Assembly: GCF_036711975.1 (NCBI RefSeq) | Contig: NC_091972.1 | Location: forward strand, 35,531,001 to 35,595,000 | Source: Onthophagus taurus | Lineage: Eukaryota; Arthropoda; Insecta; Coleoptera; Scarabaeidae | Direction: 5' to 3' | Length of the DNA: 64,000 nucleotides | In this document: positions 35,201-44,905 of the stretch, piece by piece | How the letters are laid out: each line of letters begins with the position of its first letter | Numbering within the stretch: the stretch's first letter is position 1 | Notes under the pieces: model-generated | The model's input: only the letters and a program-made list of their open reading frames with translations | The model's database searches: none | What the model was told of the DNA's origin: nothing | Program-made: the position numbers and the translations under genes

Positions 35201-36193
35201 TTCTAAAACTAGATTGTTTTTTAAATTATTTTGTAACAGATCAAATGGCAGAATTGAACATTCGCTACCCGTATCTAGTTTGAAAACAATATTTTTTCCA
35301 TTTACATCTATTTTCTGTGTCCATTGTTTAACATTTTTATCATTATTGATTATGGAATCTAATCTAATATACTTATCATCCTCCTCGGTGCTTTCTTCTT
35401 CTGCATTATGGCTTTCTTTGACATCTCGGACATTCTTCTTATTTGTTTGTTTCATATTAAACTTGCACACCTCGGCAAAATGATTTTCTTTTTTGCATAC
35501 CATACAAGTCTTTCCGTACGCTGGACACTGTCTTGGCTTGTGATTTCGATTGCAGTATTTGCACTTAAACTCCTTTTCTTTCTTGTTCTTGTTTTTTCCA
35601 TCCATTTTCTTTCCTCCTTGCTTGATGTAACTAACCATATTTCCTTCTCCTTCTTCTTTAGTTAATACTTTTAGTTGTCTTTTAGTCACTTCCGAAGCTC
35701 TGCAATACTCTATGGCAGTTTTCAAGGTAAGTTTAGGTGTTCGGAGCAACCTTTCTTGTAAATCTCTGTCATTTATTCCTATAACGATTTTGTCCTTCAA
35801 TAGCCCTTCTTCTAATTGTTCAAAGTTACATGCTTGAGCTAATGTTCTAATATCAGTTAAAAAGTGTTCGAAGTCTTCACTCTCACCTTGAAATCGATTA
35901 AAAAACTTAAATCGGTCATATGTTTCATTTCTTACTGGAGCACAGTGTTGTTTAAAAGCTTCTACTACTGTAGTGTATTTCTTCTTCTCTTCTTCGGATA
36001 ATCCCAACTGTCGAAACACAACTTGCGCTTCTTCTCCAGCTATATTCAGAAAAATCGATACTTTCGTTTCGTCATCCTTTTTGTCATATCCTGATGCTTT
36101 CATAAAGTACGATAAGCTTTCAAGGAATTGATTGAAATTTCTTTCAATATTTTCATCGAATTTCAGCGAATTCGGAGGCTTGAAGCACGCCAT
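32216..36193 (-). CDS. Gag-pol polyprotein of the Ty3/gypsy element
   Basis: Single 1325-codon ORF. Gag comes first, with two zinc-knuckle-like motifs near residues 210-245 (CKYCNRNHKPRQC and CMVCKKENHFAEVC). The aspartic protease follows (FKLDTGSECSILP, near 303), then the reverse transcriptase with YFDDI near 585, RNase H (TDSSKNGVGACL, ELFAICCGVEKY, TDHKP) and the integrase with a HHCC zinc module (HTGHLGID through CKVCEKY, near 950) and catalytic core (DYYSKWIEV, ISDNMPFSSYNF, SPRYPKSNGLAERG). No frameshift separates gag from pol. The last codons overlap the polypurine tract and the 3' LTR, where the stop TAG lies. It encodes the machinery to copy and integrate the element. Confidence 0.93.
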   Translation of the reverse strand: MACFKPPNSLKFDENIERNFNQFLESLSYFMKASGYDKKDDETKVSIFLNIAGEEAQVVFRQLGLSEEEKKKYTTVVEAFKQHCAPVRNETYDRFKFFNRFQGESEDFEHFLTDIRTLAQACNFEQLEEGLLKDKIVIGINDRDLQERLLRTPKLTLKTAIEYCRASEVTKRQLKVLTKEEGEGNMVSYIKQGGKKMDGKNKNKKEKEFKCKYCNRNHKPRQCPAYGKTCMVCKKENHFAEVCKFNMKQTNKKNVRDVKESHNAEEESTEEDDKYIRLDSIINNDKNVKQWTQKIDVNGKNIVFKLDTGSECSILPFDLLQNNLKNNLVLEKTNTVLVVYNGNKIKPLGTVNLKCNINEKESKVRFVIIKESRAIPILGLEDCLKLGLIKRVDKINVQVSKDKTQFIKENSSVFEGLGNIGMCKIKLKDDAEPIIKPLRRIPESIKPQLKIALNKLESNKIIEKVEGPTEWCHNLVVVQKPDGSLRLCLDPRYLNQYIIREKCQIPSLEEICSRLAGKKFFSVLDMKDGFFQVKLDKQSSKLCSFGTPFGVYRFLRMPFGISSAPEIMQNLMFSIFNNIEGVETYFDDIIISGTTLEKHDRVLQTVIDRAKRFNVKFNKNKVQYRINQVKFLGLILSEKGISCDPDNVNTILKLEPPKNVKGVQKFLGMCNYISKFIPRFAEITAPLRELTKKDNSWNWGENENKAFTILKEKITQSPTLRVFDKEMPITLQTDSSKNGVGACLLQNGQPVSFYSKSLTEAQVRWAPIEKELFAICCGVEKYHQFVYGYKVKVETDHKPLVSIVKKDINKVSARLQRMLLKLLKYKLEVTYVPGSKMYIADFLSRNYLKNTGQEDKSLLDVVHCMSAELPISDSRLLQLQKEGRKDENLKTYIEWYNEGFPKNNKNVEGKELKILYKLRNDITVQNGILYWGKKVIIPKTLRKEMLNIIHTGHLGIDKCKARARSLLYWPGITLDIENLIRQCKVCEKYNLSNPKETFIGHEIPELPFNKVGMDLFQFKNHDYLLVIDYYSKWIEVKELENKTAGNVINRLKQIFSVHGIPEIIISDNMPFSSYNFKKFTDSWGIKVITSSPRYPKSNGLAERGVGVVKRLLKKCLESDQDIYLALLTYRNTPITGMSYSPAQMLFSRTLRDKLPCTKNSLKPQMSNNVYEQLLNNQKKSETCYNKTSVEPKSFNKDDNVLIQNLDNKTWAPGKIVDVYDTPRSYIVQKDTGRHIRRNSVHLRKSYNDVVIRPKLTEIDNIPDSDIYVKNRTKPSLSKVVVNKDCEPIARPSDSSVQTRSGRVIKEPSHLRDFVGYRLGRGDVVR

Positions 36194-36315
36194 TTTCTTA
36201 TTAACTTTTTTTTTAGGTTCGAACAGATCTCGTTTTCTCGCGGCTTCTTTTTTTTTTTTTTTCCTTTTCCTTTTCTTTCTTCTTTTTCAGTTCTCAGGTG
36301 TTTCACCTGACACCA

Positions 36316-36491
36316 TGTAACAACTTGAATTAAACGACTTGTTTTAAAAGTACTTAGTTGTTTTATTATTATAAAAATATCTTACACTCCATCTTATACA
36401 TGTTGTCTCTCACATCTTCTGAAAAGGACCGAGAGCCCTCTATCGACACACCACGACATCTATCTTAAAGTTAACTGACTAACGTACTACA
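36316..36491 (-). repeat. 5' LTR of the gypsy element
   Basis: 176 bp. It would carry promoter and polyadenylation signals for the element; followed in element orientation by the putative primer binding site at 36300-36315. Confidence 0.92.
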
Positions 36492-36496
36492 GGGTG

Positions 36497-36628
36497 CAAG
36501 TTAAATCAGTGGCACTTTTGCCTTTTCTGCTCTTGCACCCATTGAGCTTGAATTGTGAATTGTATATTTCTTGATTTATTCTTATTTTGTTGTTTATTTG
36601 GCTCAATAAAGTATTATTATTATTATAT
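36497..36628 (+). mobile_element. 3' end of the R1-like non-LTR element
   Basis: Continuation of the 3' UTR that was split at 32052. It holds a small inverted repeat (GGGTGCAAG against CTTGCACCC), an AATAAA at about 36605 and ends in a short TTA-type repeat tail, as expected for a non-LTR 3' end. Confidence 0.65.
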
Positions 36629-36699
36629 GGACCAAGTACGGAGAAAAGAATATTGATAGGCAAAGCTTGGAGCGCGGTTTTCATTAGTAATTAGTTGGA

Positions 36700-37755
36700 G
36701 CAATTCTGCCATCTCGATGACGAAAATAGGATACTGTAAAACAGTTAATAGATGCTATTGAGTTGTATAAAGACATGTTAGACGAAGCAGGAATTAATCG
36801 TATGTATAATAACATCAAAAAAATGTATTTTTGGCAAGGTTTAAAACAAGACGTAGAGACATTTGTGAGACGATGTGATGATTGTCAAAGATATAAACAT
36901 TCTAGGCCTAGTAACCAACCAATGACAATCACCACAACTGCTCAATCAGCTTTCGAAAAAATTTTTCTTGAGGGTCCTTTAAATCACATTTTGACTTTGC
37001 AATGTGAGCTAAGCAAGTTTGTTGATGGGTATCCAATTCAGGATAAAGAGGCTGTTACAATAACCAAGTGTTTTGTAGAAAATTTTGTGCTTAGGTACGG
37101 TATACCACAACAAATAGTTACCGACAAGGGTACAGAATTTTTAGCGAGTACGCTTCAGGAAACTTGTAAACTATTAAATATAAAACAGTTAAGCTCAACT
37201 GCATACCATCACGAGACTCTTGGATCATTAGAGAACACTCATAAGCATTTGGGCGCCTATTTGCGAATGCAAGTGGCAAAATATCCCGAAACATGGAGCA
37301 CTTGGGTTCCATATTGGTGTTTCTCGTACAATAACACGGTACACTCTGAAACTCGTTATACTCCTTACGAATTAGTCTTTGGTAAAATAAGTAATGTGCC
37401 GTCAAATATTTCTCGAGATGTTGTCGGTCCTATGTATAATTTTGATTGTTATCCTATTGAGTTGAAATTTAGATTACAGTCAGCATAGAAAGACGCAAGA
37501 GAAAACTTACTATTATCCAAATTAAAACGAAAGGACAGATATGATAGGAACATTAAAAGCATTACATACAATGCGGGGGATAAAGTAATGATTAAAAACA
37601 ACAGTGGGAACAAACTAGTAGAGTTATTTAAAGGTCCATATGAAGTACAAAAAGACGTTGACCCAAACGTTATAGTCAAGGTAGACAAGAAATTAGTAGA
37701 AATACATAAAAATAGGATTAAGTTAAAAGTTAAAAGTAAAACAGAAATAAATTAA
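36700..37755 (+). pseudogene. Second gypsy-like element: integrase remnant
   Basis: The frame from about 36763 has NNIKKMYFWQGLKQDV and CDDCQRYKHSRP (end of the HHCC module), then a core with VENFVLRYGIPQQIVTDKGTEF, STAYHHETLGSLENTHK and TRYTPYELVFG. The usual catalytic opening near LEGPL...C is altered, and a TAG stop interrupts at 37486. Beyond it the C-terminal part reopens (KRKDRYDRNI, YNAGDKVMIKN, GPYEV). The 5' two-thirds of the element is missing. Confidence 0.8.
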
Positions 37756-37846
37756 ATTAACTAATAGCATAATTAATAATACTTATAGAATAAGTAAAAT
37801 AATAATTAGGTAACTACTTATTATTTTTCCTAATTGCCGGGGGAGG

Positions 37847-38324
37847 TGTACTGGACACATGAGTTGTTATTCATTTTATTATACATTTTATTATTGAAAA
37901 ATTAAATAACAAAACATGTTGGAGTCGAGTCATTTACCTTAGTATTTTAGATAAGTCAGCAATATTAGTAAATATTAGTAAATAGGTTTATTAGCATGTA
38001 GAAAGAGAATAGAGTAAGTCGTTGATGCGTTAACACGAAAATGTTAGTTATAAGTATTATTAAATAAACGTAGTTATATAAAATCCAAAAAGCCATTTTC
38101 TCCTCTCTCGAGGAATCTGGCATCATAAATAAGTTGATCATTACATGAGAAAACTAGCAGCTACTCTTTGACAGTTACTCTCACGATAAATAAATTGTGC
38201 GTGTCCACTTGAGTACAAGTCAACCTGTTCACTCTCCGAAAGTTGGTGGGGTCGATAGCTTCTCTCGAGAGCATTTCTCGCAAGTGGGCACCTACCTTAA
38301 AACAATTTAAATAAAATAATTACA
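37847..38324 (+). repeat. LTR of the second gypsy-like element
   Basis: Directly after the purine tract GCCGGGGGAGG the sequence starts TGTACTGGACACATG and ends ATAATTACA, so TG...CA borders are present over about 478 bp. It contains an AATAAA-type signal near 38064. No partner LTR is seen upstream, fitting the 5' truncation. Confidence 0.65.
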
Positions 38325-38804
38325 GCAGACGACCAATATTACCTAAACGTACAACAAAAAATTCAAATCACTTACACAGCTTATATTGTTATAAGTTTTT
38401 CTTCGATTCACAGATAACTTGTATATCTGATTAAGGTCTTAAAAAACTTTCAAAATTACTTAACTTTTAGAAGTTTGGATAAAATGGATTCTAAGTTCAT
38501 CGTGAGTTATAATAAATGTAACCAAAATGGGCGATGAATGGTTCTATTAATAAAATATGATGTAGGTAAAAGTAAAAACTTTTTGAGAAATAGTAAAATG
38601 TTTAATTCAATTCAAGCAGACATGTTTCGAAACTAATGTTTCATCTTCAGTACTTAGAATATTATACAATATAATGGAAAATATTATGTTAGTAGGTGGG
38701 GTTCAGGAATAAATCTAAATTTCTTTTAACTTAATTTACAAATAAAAATTAAATTTAACAAAATCAAAAATTAAAAAACTTCAATAATATAGTTAAAATC
38801 TTGC
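38325..38804. other. Intergenic, with 29-bp repeat copy
   Basis: No gene seen. Positions 38439-38467 (starting TTAAAAAACTTTC) recur exactly at 40865-40893, on the far side of the fold-back element. Confidence 0.6.
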
Positions 38805-40866
38805 AACGCGTGTGAAGTTGGCCATAGATTTCAGCCATAGATTTTAAACTGAAAAAAATGCGTGATCGGGGTATTCAATTGATCTAATTTCAACGGCATC
38901 GTATTCATGGTCGCCTCTTGTTTCAGATTCGAAAAGAAAATTTTCCTAACCATTTCTTATTTTCCGAGAAAATCGATTTTCTTCAAACTTTCGCAAAATT
39001 CGGCTCGTTCGAGGTTTTTAATCGATCTAATTTCAACGGCATCGTATTCCTGGTGTCCTTTTGCTTCAGATTCAAAGAGAAAATTTTCCTAACCATTTCT
39101 TATATTCTGGGAAAATCGTTTTTCTCCAAACAATGGCAAATTTTGGCCTGTTCGGGGTTTCTAATGGATCTAATTTCAACGGCATCGTATTCCTGGTGCC
39201 CTTTTACTTCAGCTTCAAAAAGAAAATTTTCCTAACCATTTCTTATATTTCTGGAAAATCGTTTTTCTCCAAACAATGGCATATTTTGGCCTGTTCGGGG
39301 TTTCTAATCGATCTAATTTCAACGGCATCGTATTCTTGGTGTCCTTTTACTTCAGCTTCAAAAAGAAAATTTTCCTAACCATTTCTTATATTCCTGGAAA
39401 ATCGTTTTTCTTCAAACAATTGCAAATTTTAGCCTGTTCGGGGTTTCTAATCGATCTAATTTCAACAACATCGCATTCCTGACCGCCTCTTGCTCTAAAT
39501 TGGAACAGAAAATGTTCCTAATCATTTCTTATATTCCTGGAAAATCATTTTTCTTTAAATAATTGCAAATTTTGGCCTGTTCGGGGTTTCTAATCGATCT
39601 AATTTCAACGGTATCGTATTTCTGGTGCCCGTTTACTTCAGGTTCAAAAAGAAAATTTTCCTAACCATTTCTTATATTCCGGGAAAATCGTTTTTCTTCA
39701 AACAATCGCAAATTTTGGCCTGTTCGGGGTTTCTAATCGATCTAATTTCAACGACATCGCATTCCTGACCGCCTCTTGCTCTAAATTGGAACAGAAAATG
39801 TTCCTAATCATTTCTTATATTCCTGGAAAATCGTTTTTCTTTAAATAATTGCAAATTTTGGCCTGTTCGGGGTTTCTAATCGATCTAATTTCAACGACAT
39901 CGTATTCCTGATCGCCTCCTGCTCTAAATTAGAACAGAAAATGTTCCTAATCATTTCCTATTTTCCAGAAAAACCGATTTTCTTCAAACATTCGCAAATT
40001 TCGGCTTGTTCGGGGTGTCTAATCGATCTAATTTCAACGGCATCGTATTCCTGGTGCCCTTTTACTTCAGCTTCAAAAAGAAAATTTTCCTAACTATTTC
40101 TTATATTCCTGGAAAATCGTTTTTCTTCAAACAATCACAAATTTCGGCCTGTTCGGGGTATCTAATCGATCTAATTTCAACGGCATCTTATTCTTGGTGC
40201 CCTTTTACTTCAGATTCAAAAAGAAAATTTTCCTAACCATTTCTTATATTCCTGGAAAATCGTTTTTCTTCAAATAATTGCAAATCTTGGCCTGTTCGGG
40301 GTTTCTAATCGATCTAATTTCAACGGAATCGTATTTCTGGTGCCCGTTTACTTCAGATTCAAAAAGAAAATTTTCCTAACCATTTCTTATATTCCGGGAA
40401 AATCGTTTTTCTTCAAACAATCGCAAATTTTGGCCTGTTCGGGGTTTCTAATCGATCTAATTTCAACGGCATCGTATTCCTGGTGGCCTTTTGCTTCAGA
40501 TGCAAAAAGAAAATTTTTCTAACCATTTCTAACCCAATTGTTTGAAGAAAAACGACTTTCCAGGAATATAAGAAATGGTAAGGAAAATTTTCTTTTCGAA
40601 TCTGAAGGAAGAGGCCACCAGGAATACGATGCCGTTGAAATTAAATCAATTAAAAACCCCGAACGAGCCGAATTTTGCGAAAGATTGAAGAAAATCGATT
40701 TTCCCGGAAAATAAGAAATGGTTAGGAAAATTTCCTTTTCGAATCTGAAACAAGAGGCGACCATGAATACGATGCCGTTGAAATTAAATCGATTGAATAC
40801 CCCGATCACGCAATTTTTTCAGTTTAAAATCTATGGCTGAAATCTATGGCCAACTTCACACGCGTT
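38805..40866. mobile_element. Fold-back element made of 143-bp tandem repeats
   Basis: The ends are inverted for roughly 330 bp. AACGCGTGTGAAGTTGGCC begins at 38805 and its reverse complement ends at 40866. Between them run twelve direct 143-bp units, anchored by GATCTAATTTCAACGG at 38881, 39024, 39167, 39310, 39453, 39596, 39739, 39882, 40025, 40168, 40311 and 40454, every step exactly 143 bp. After about 40530 the same unit continues in inverted orientation for two copies, which form the right arm. No transposase is present. The period is not a multiple of three, and the short ORFs in the array are accidental. Confidence 0.9.
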
Positions 40867-41008
40867 AAAAAACTTTCAAAATTACTTAACTTTAAGAGAA
40901 ACAAATAAAATAAAATGATTTTAAAAAATATTCCTTTTAATTAACTCAACATTATTCTAAGTAATACATTTTCCTTAATAACTAAATGGCAATTAATTTA
41001 AAATCAAA

Positions 41009-42796
41009 TTATTTACCCATAGAATTCAACAGACCCAAAACATAACTCCCTAAATCTTCATCTTGATTAGTCCACGAAACGTAAACACTTTTTTGTTCAT
41101 CATCATCACCTTCAACTTTAACCAAAACCGATTCAACCGAAATCGATCCTTCAGTCATTGAAACACTCCACTGTGGTAATTGTTCTTTAATTAAAGTATA
41201 TAATTTTTGGGTTGTTGTTATTGATGGTCCTAAATCGTGTAGATGTACGGTTGAGGTAAACCTTATTATATGCCTATTAATTCCGGCCTCCTTACAAGCA
41301 TCATCAACATCCATAAGACACACATTGTTATCTTTCATTACTAAAACTCCGTGCAAAATTCTCCGCCGTTTTGGATCGGGGGGCAAAGAACAGTATTTTT
41401 TCGCTTCCGTTTTTAATAAAGATAATGAAACATCGATTGGGATTTTAACTGGGGTTTTAATAATACACATTTCACCATTTGCCGGGTTGTAACAATCAAG
41501 ATTAAATTCTTGTTTAATTTTTTCTTTTAAAAATTCCATCTTTTCAGCTTCGCCGTGAACCAATAATACATTTCTTGGTTCGCAATATTGAATTAGTTGC
41601 ATAATTCCTTTGGCATCAGCATGCGCTGAGAAAGACATGTATTCAACCGTCATTTTTACATCGACTATTTGTCGATTTTCAAATTCGATTTGTTTGGCGC
41701 CGTTTAATATTTTATGACCAACTGTTCCTTGTACACAAAATCCGGGCATTATGACCATATTTTTTTCGTTTGGGGCCCATTTTTTAAATATTTGTAGGCT
41801 TAAACCTGCATGTAACATTCCTGGGGTTGCAAAAACAACCATTGGACCTGGATTATCTATGTATTGCCGATCAAATGGTTTAATGTGTTTAAAATCAAAC
41901 ATATTTCTTTGTACGAATGTTTTACGAATTTTTTGATTCGTCCAAGTTATGAACATTTTGTAATAATTATTCGCTTTCTCTGTTAAACCCAGCGCGAAAT
42001 AAACTGGGACTTTTAGGTTCATTCTTTCCCAATATGTTTCTAATAATATACAAAGTTCTTGGGCTCTTCCCAAAGCGAATACTGGAATTAATACTTTTCC
42101 TCCTTTATCGATACATTCATGAACTTTTTTTAGAAAGTCTCTTTCTCTGCATCTTTTTGAATCTCTTATAGTTGTGGCATAAGTTGATTCAGAAATTAAA
42201 ATGTCCGGTCGACATTTATCAATCCAAGCAGCTCCCAAATGCCTATCTGGAGTCATGTTATAATCTCCAGTGTAAACAATAGATTGTGATCCAACTTTAA
42301 CCCAAAACATTGCAGCCCCCAAAACATGACCGGCATAATAGGCTTTAATTTCTAACTCATTATCAACCATTACAGATTGATGTAATGTAACTGCAATAAC
42401 CTTTTTCATACAATCTTTAATCATTTGAGAAGTAAAAAAGTTTTGTTCCCCTTTTTTCTCAACAGACACTTTTCGCATATCTTCTAATAAGATTGGGGCG
42501 ATTGCCTTTGTTGGATGAGTCATATAAATTGGGCCTGAATATCCAACCATTTCCGACATGTATGGAAGAGCTCCGCAATGATCCAAATGAAAATGAGAGA
42601 TAATTACGCAATCTATGTAAGGTGTTAATGGTCCTTCTTGCGAAATGTAAGAAAAATCGGGAAATCTACGTTCGTCGTTGTACCCCATGTGCATTCCGCA
42701 ATCTAACATTATATTTTTCCCGCCCATTGTAAGCAAAATACAACTTCTACCAACATCTTGACCAGCACCCAGAGGGATTATTTTTATATCCGGCAT
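41009..42796 (-). CDS. IntS11: Integrator complex subunit 11 (RNA endonuclease)
   Basis: A complete 595-residue protein in one exon, close to the usual length of about 600. IntS11 is the metallo-beta-lactamase/beta-CASP endonuclease of the Integrator complex, which cleaves snRNA 3' ends and nascent mRNA in the nucleus. The zinc-binding motif HFHLDH is at residues 68-73, followed by [11 protein letters not shown], the YTGDYN aspartate, SESTYA (the catalytic glutamate region near 203), the beta-CASP segment with [10 protein letters not shown] and [14 protein letters not shown], and the SAHAD and LVHGE motifs. Start ATG at 42796 gives [19 protein letters not shown], the family N-terminus. It is divergent from the TAF6L-like gene and shares a 400-bp promoter region with its truncated copy. 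Confidence 0.95.
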   Translation of the reverse strand: MPDIKIIPLGAGQDVGRSCILLTMGGKNIMLDCGMHMGYNDERRFPDFSYISQEGPLTPYIDCVIISHFHLDHCGALPYMSEMVGYSGPIYMTHPTKAIAPILLEDMRKVSVEKKGEQNFFTSQMIKDCMKKVIAVTLHQSVMVDNELEIKAYYAGHVLGAAMFWVKVGSQSIVYTGDYNMTPDRHLGAAWIDKCRPDILISESTYATTIRDSKRCRERDFLKKVHECIDKGGKVLIPVFALGRAQELCILLETYWERMNLKVPVYFALGLTEKANNYYKMFITWTNQKIRKTFVQRNMFDFKHIKPFDRQYIDNPGPMVVFATPGMLHAGLSLQIFKKWAPNEKNMVIMPGFCVQGTVGHKILNGAKQIEFENRQIVDVKMTVEYMSFSAHADAKGIMQLIQYCEPRNVLLVHGEAEKMEFLKEKIKQEFNLDCYNPANGEMCIIKTPVKIPIDVSLSLLKTEAKKYCSLPPDPKRRRILHGVLVMKDNNVCLMDVDDACKEAGINRHIIRFTSTVHLHDLGPSITTTQKLYTLIKEQLPQWSVSMTEGSISVESVLVKVEGDDDEQKSVYVSWTNQDEDLGSYVLGLLNSMGK

Positions 42797-43196
42797 TATG
42801 TTTATAATTAATTTGAGTTGTTACGATTTATTGTTTAAAATACATCGATTTAATTGGAAACATTTATTTTTAGAGCCGGTTTGAGGTTATAAATTTTTGA
42901 CAGATGGGAAAATACAAACTTAACAATAAAAAAATTCCTAAAAATTGAAGCAAAATCAAATAATTTATTAATAAAAAAATATTTTTATTTCCTACACCTT
43001 ATTATTTAATTAAAATCATTAACTAATTTTCTTAAATTAGTAAAATTCCTCAATCTTTATATTTTTATACCCAAAAGTCACTAAATCAAACCTAACCTAA
43101 TTTCTTTTGTAAACTAAAAATATAAATAACCCACTTTTTTATTTTTATCTGTTATTATCAATATAATAGTTATTTGTTTAATTCGTATTTATAGCA
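42797..43196. promoter_or_regulatory. Bidirectional promoter region, copy 1
   Basis: 400 bp between the IntS11 start (-) and the truncated TAF6L start (+). Nearly the same sequence recurs at 43930-44350. No TATA box stands out. Promoter role is inferred from head-to-head gene starts. Confidence 0.6.
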
Positions 43197-43346
43197 ATGA
43201 AATGTTCCGCCTCAACAAATAAAGTTGTTAACCCATCATTTACTGTAAAAACGAAAAAGCCTTCAAAAGACCGTGAAAACCGTAAATCATCTAATAGCAC
43301 AGAAAAATTAGATAACAGCGAGAAAAGGTTCCCAAAGAAAGATGGG
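43197..43346 (+). pseudogene. Truncated copy of TAF6L exon 1 (duplication product)
   Basis: Starts MKCSASTNKVVNPSF and follows the start of the TAF6L gene at 44351 for about 50 codons with around ten changes. At KKDGT (about 43346) the similarity stops abruptly and the sequence becomes antisense IntS11. The frame runs on to 43433 through that antisense part, without meaning. Lacks the histone fold entirely. Confidence 0.85.
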
Positions 43347-43929
43347 ACATTTATCAATCCAAGCAGCTCCCAAATGCCTATCTGGAGTCATATTATAACC
43401 TCAAGTATAAACAATAGATTGAGATCCAACTAACCCAAAACATTACAGCCCCCAAAACATGACCGGCATAATAAGCTTTAATTTCTAACTCATTATCAAC
43501 CATTACAGATTGATGTAATGTAACTGCAATAACCTTTTTCATACAATCTTTAATCATTTGAGAAGTAAAAAAGTTTTGTTCCCCTTTTTTCTCAACAGAC
43601 ACTTTTCGCATATCTTCTAATAAGATTGGGGCGATTGCCTTTGTTGGATGAGTCATATCAATCGGGCCTGAGTATCCAACCATTTCTGACATGTATGGAA
43701 CAGCTCCGCAATGATCCAAATGAAAATGAGAGATAATTACGCAATCTATATAAGGTGTTAACGGTCCTTCTTGCGAAATGTAAGAAAAATCGGGAAATCT
43801 ACGTTCGTCGTTGTACCCCATGTGCATTCCGCAATCTAACATTATATTTTTCCCGCCCATTGTAAGCAAAATACAACTTCTACCAACATCTTGACCAGCA
43901 CCCAGAGGGATTATTTTTATTTCCGGCAT
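43346..43929 (-). pseudogene. Truncated copy of IntS11 (duplication product)
   Basis: ATG at 43929 gives [19 protein letters not shown] and follows IntS11 for about 167 codons with few substitutions (for example GALPYM to GAVPYM and GPIYM to GPIDM). Then a small deletion shifts the frame to a stop at 43393. Nucleotide similarity continues to the breakpoint near 43346, corresponding to 42206 in the full gene. HFHLDH is retained, but the TGDYN aspartate, the catalytic glutamate and the whole beta-CASP domain are missing, so no endonuclease activity is expected. It has its own promoter copy and could still be transcribed. Confidence 0.88.
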
Positions 43930-44350
43930 TGTGTTTATAATTAATTTAAGTTGTTACGATTTATTGTAAAAAATACATCGATTTAATTGGAAACATTTAT
44001 TTTTAGAGCCGGTTTGAGGTTATAAATTTTTGACATATACGAAAATACAAACTTAACAATAAAAAAATTCCTAAAAATTGAATCAAAATCAAATAATTTA
44101 TTAATAAAAAAATATTTTTATTTCCTATACCTTATTATTTAATTAAAATCATTAATTTAGACGGTAATTAATTTATCTTAAATTAATAAAACACCCCAAC
44201 CTTTATATTTTTATTCCCAAAAGTTACTAAATCATAAACCTAACCTAATTTTTCTTGTAAACTAAAATTAAAAATATAAATAACCCACTTTTTTTATTTT
44301 TATCAGTTATTATCAACAAAATAGTTATTTGTTTAAACTTATTTATAGCA
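43930..44350. promoter_or_regulatory. Bidirectional promoter region, copy 2
   Basis: Second copy of 42797-43196, with a small insertion near 44158 and scattered changes. It drives the full TAF6L gene to the right and the truncated IntS11 copy to the left, if both are used. Confidence 0.6.
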
Positions 44351-44641
44351 ATGAAAAGTTCCGCCTCAACAAATAAAGTTGTGAACCCATCGTTTAGTGT
44401 AAAAACGAAAAAGTCTTCAAAAGACCGTGAAAAACGTAAATCGTCTAGTAGCACAGAAAAATTGGATAATAACAGCGAGAAAGGGTCCCCAAATAAAGAT
44501 GGAACAGTCAGAAAATACGCTGGAATTGGTCCTGAATCGATATTAACGTATTCGGAACAAGCAGGATTTGAACATTTGAGCGAAGATGTTTGTTATGGGT
44601 TAGCCGAAGATATCAGCTATAAATTAAGATATGTTATACAT
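44351..44641 (+). CDS. TAF6/TAF6L-like protein, exon 1 (histone fold)
   Basis: ATG 44351 begins a lysine/serine-rich leader (MKSSASTNKVVNPSF), then the TAF6-type histone fold: GIGPESILTYSEQAGFEHLSEDVCYGLAEDISYKLRYVIH. TAF6 and TAF6L pair with TAF9 in TFIID and SAGA. Because the N-terminal fold is followed by divergent HEAT repeats and the overall length is about 577 residues, TAF6L (SAF6) is my preferred assignment, but TAF6 is not excluded. Donor CAT|GTATGG, phase 0. Confidence 0.75.
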
Positions 44642-44694
44642 GTATGGGGTTTTAATTAAATTAAAAAAGTTTTTATTAATACATTTTTGTTTAG

Positions 44695-44850
44695 GATTCG
44701 TTAATTAAAGCTAGATTATCAGGTCGTAATCATATATTATCGACGGATTTAGATGCCACATTTCAAGATTTAAATATTGATAAAGTGTATGGGGCTACTT
44801 CCACACCTAATTGGATTGGTTTTGGTGATCAAAACCTATATTACCTTGAT
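44695..44850 (+). CDS. TAF6/TAF6L-like protein, exon 2
   Basis: 52 codons completing the histone fold (DSLIKARLSGRNHILSTDLD, then FQDLNIDKVYGA), matching the TAF6 pattern where the last helix is followed by the intermediate linker with -VYGF. Acceptor TTTAG, donor GAT|GTAGAT, phase 0. Confidence 0.75.
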
Positions 44851-44905
44851 GTAGATTTATTTTTTTTATATAAAGAATTTTTTGTTAGGTTATTTTTTTT
44901 TGTAG

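Larger units (their letters stand above)
32048..36496 (-). mobile_element. Full-length Ty3/gypsy retrotransposon with LTRs and target duplication
   Basis: A 4.44-kb element (32053-36491) on the - strand. The 176-bp LTRs at both ends appear identical base for base, start TGTAGTACG and end GTTACA in element orientation, and are flanked by the 5-bp target duplication GGGTG (32048-32052 and 36492-36496). Next to the 5' LTR lies TGGTGTCAGGTGAAAC, a plausible tRNA primer binding site (perhaps tRNA-Leu). A purine tract precedes the 3' LTR. One uninterrupted gag-pol ORF and identical LTRs suggest a recent, possibly still active insertion. There is no room for an env gene. Confidence 0.92.

Noticed and set aside
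33335..36320. Several + strand ORFs of 60-113 codons
   Set aside because: All are antisense shadows of the gag-pol ORF on the - strand.
32216..36491. Endogenous retrovirus with env
   Set aside because: gag-pol ends inside the 3' LTR, leaving no space for an envelope gene; it is a plain Ty3/gypsy element.
38907..40522. Series of similar ORFs of 60-105 codons as a repeated protein family
   Set aside because: They fall in the 143-bp tandem array. The period is not a multiple of three, so each ORF restarts in a new frame after about one unit; they are by-products of the repeat.
43197..43433. Independent small gene of 78 codons
   Set aside because: The first 50 codons copy TAF6L exon 1 and the rest is antisense IntS11; it is a duplication junction.
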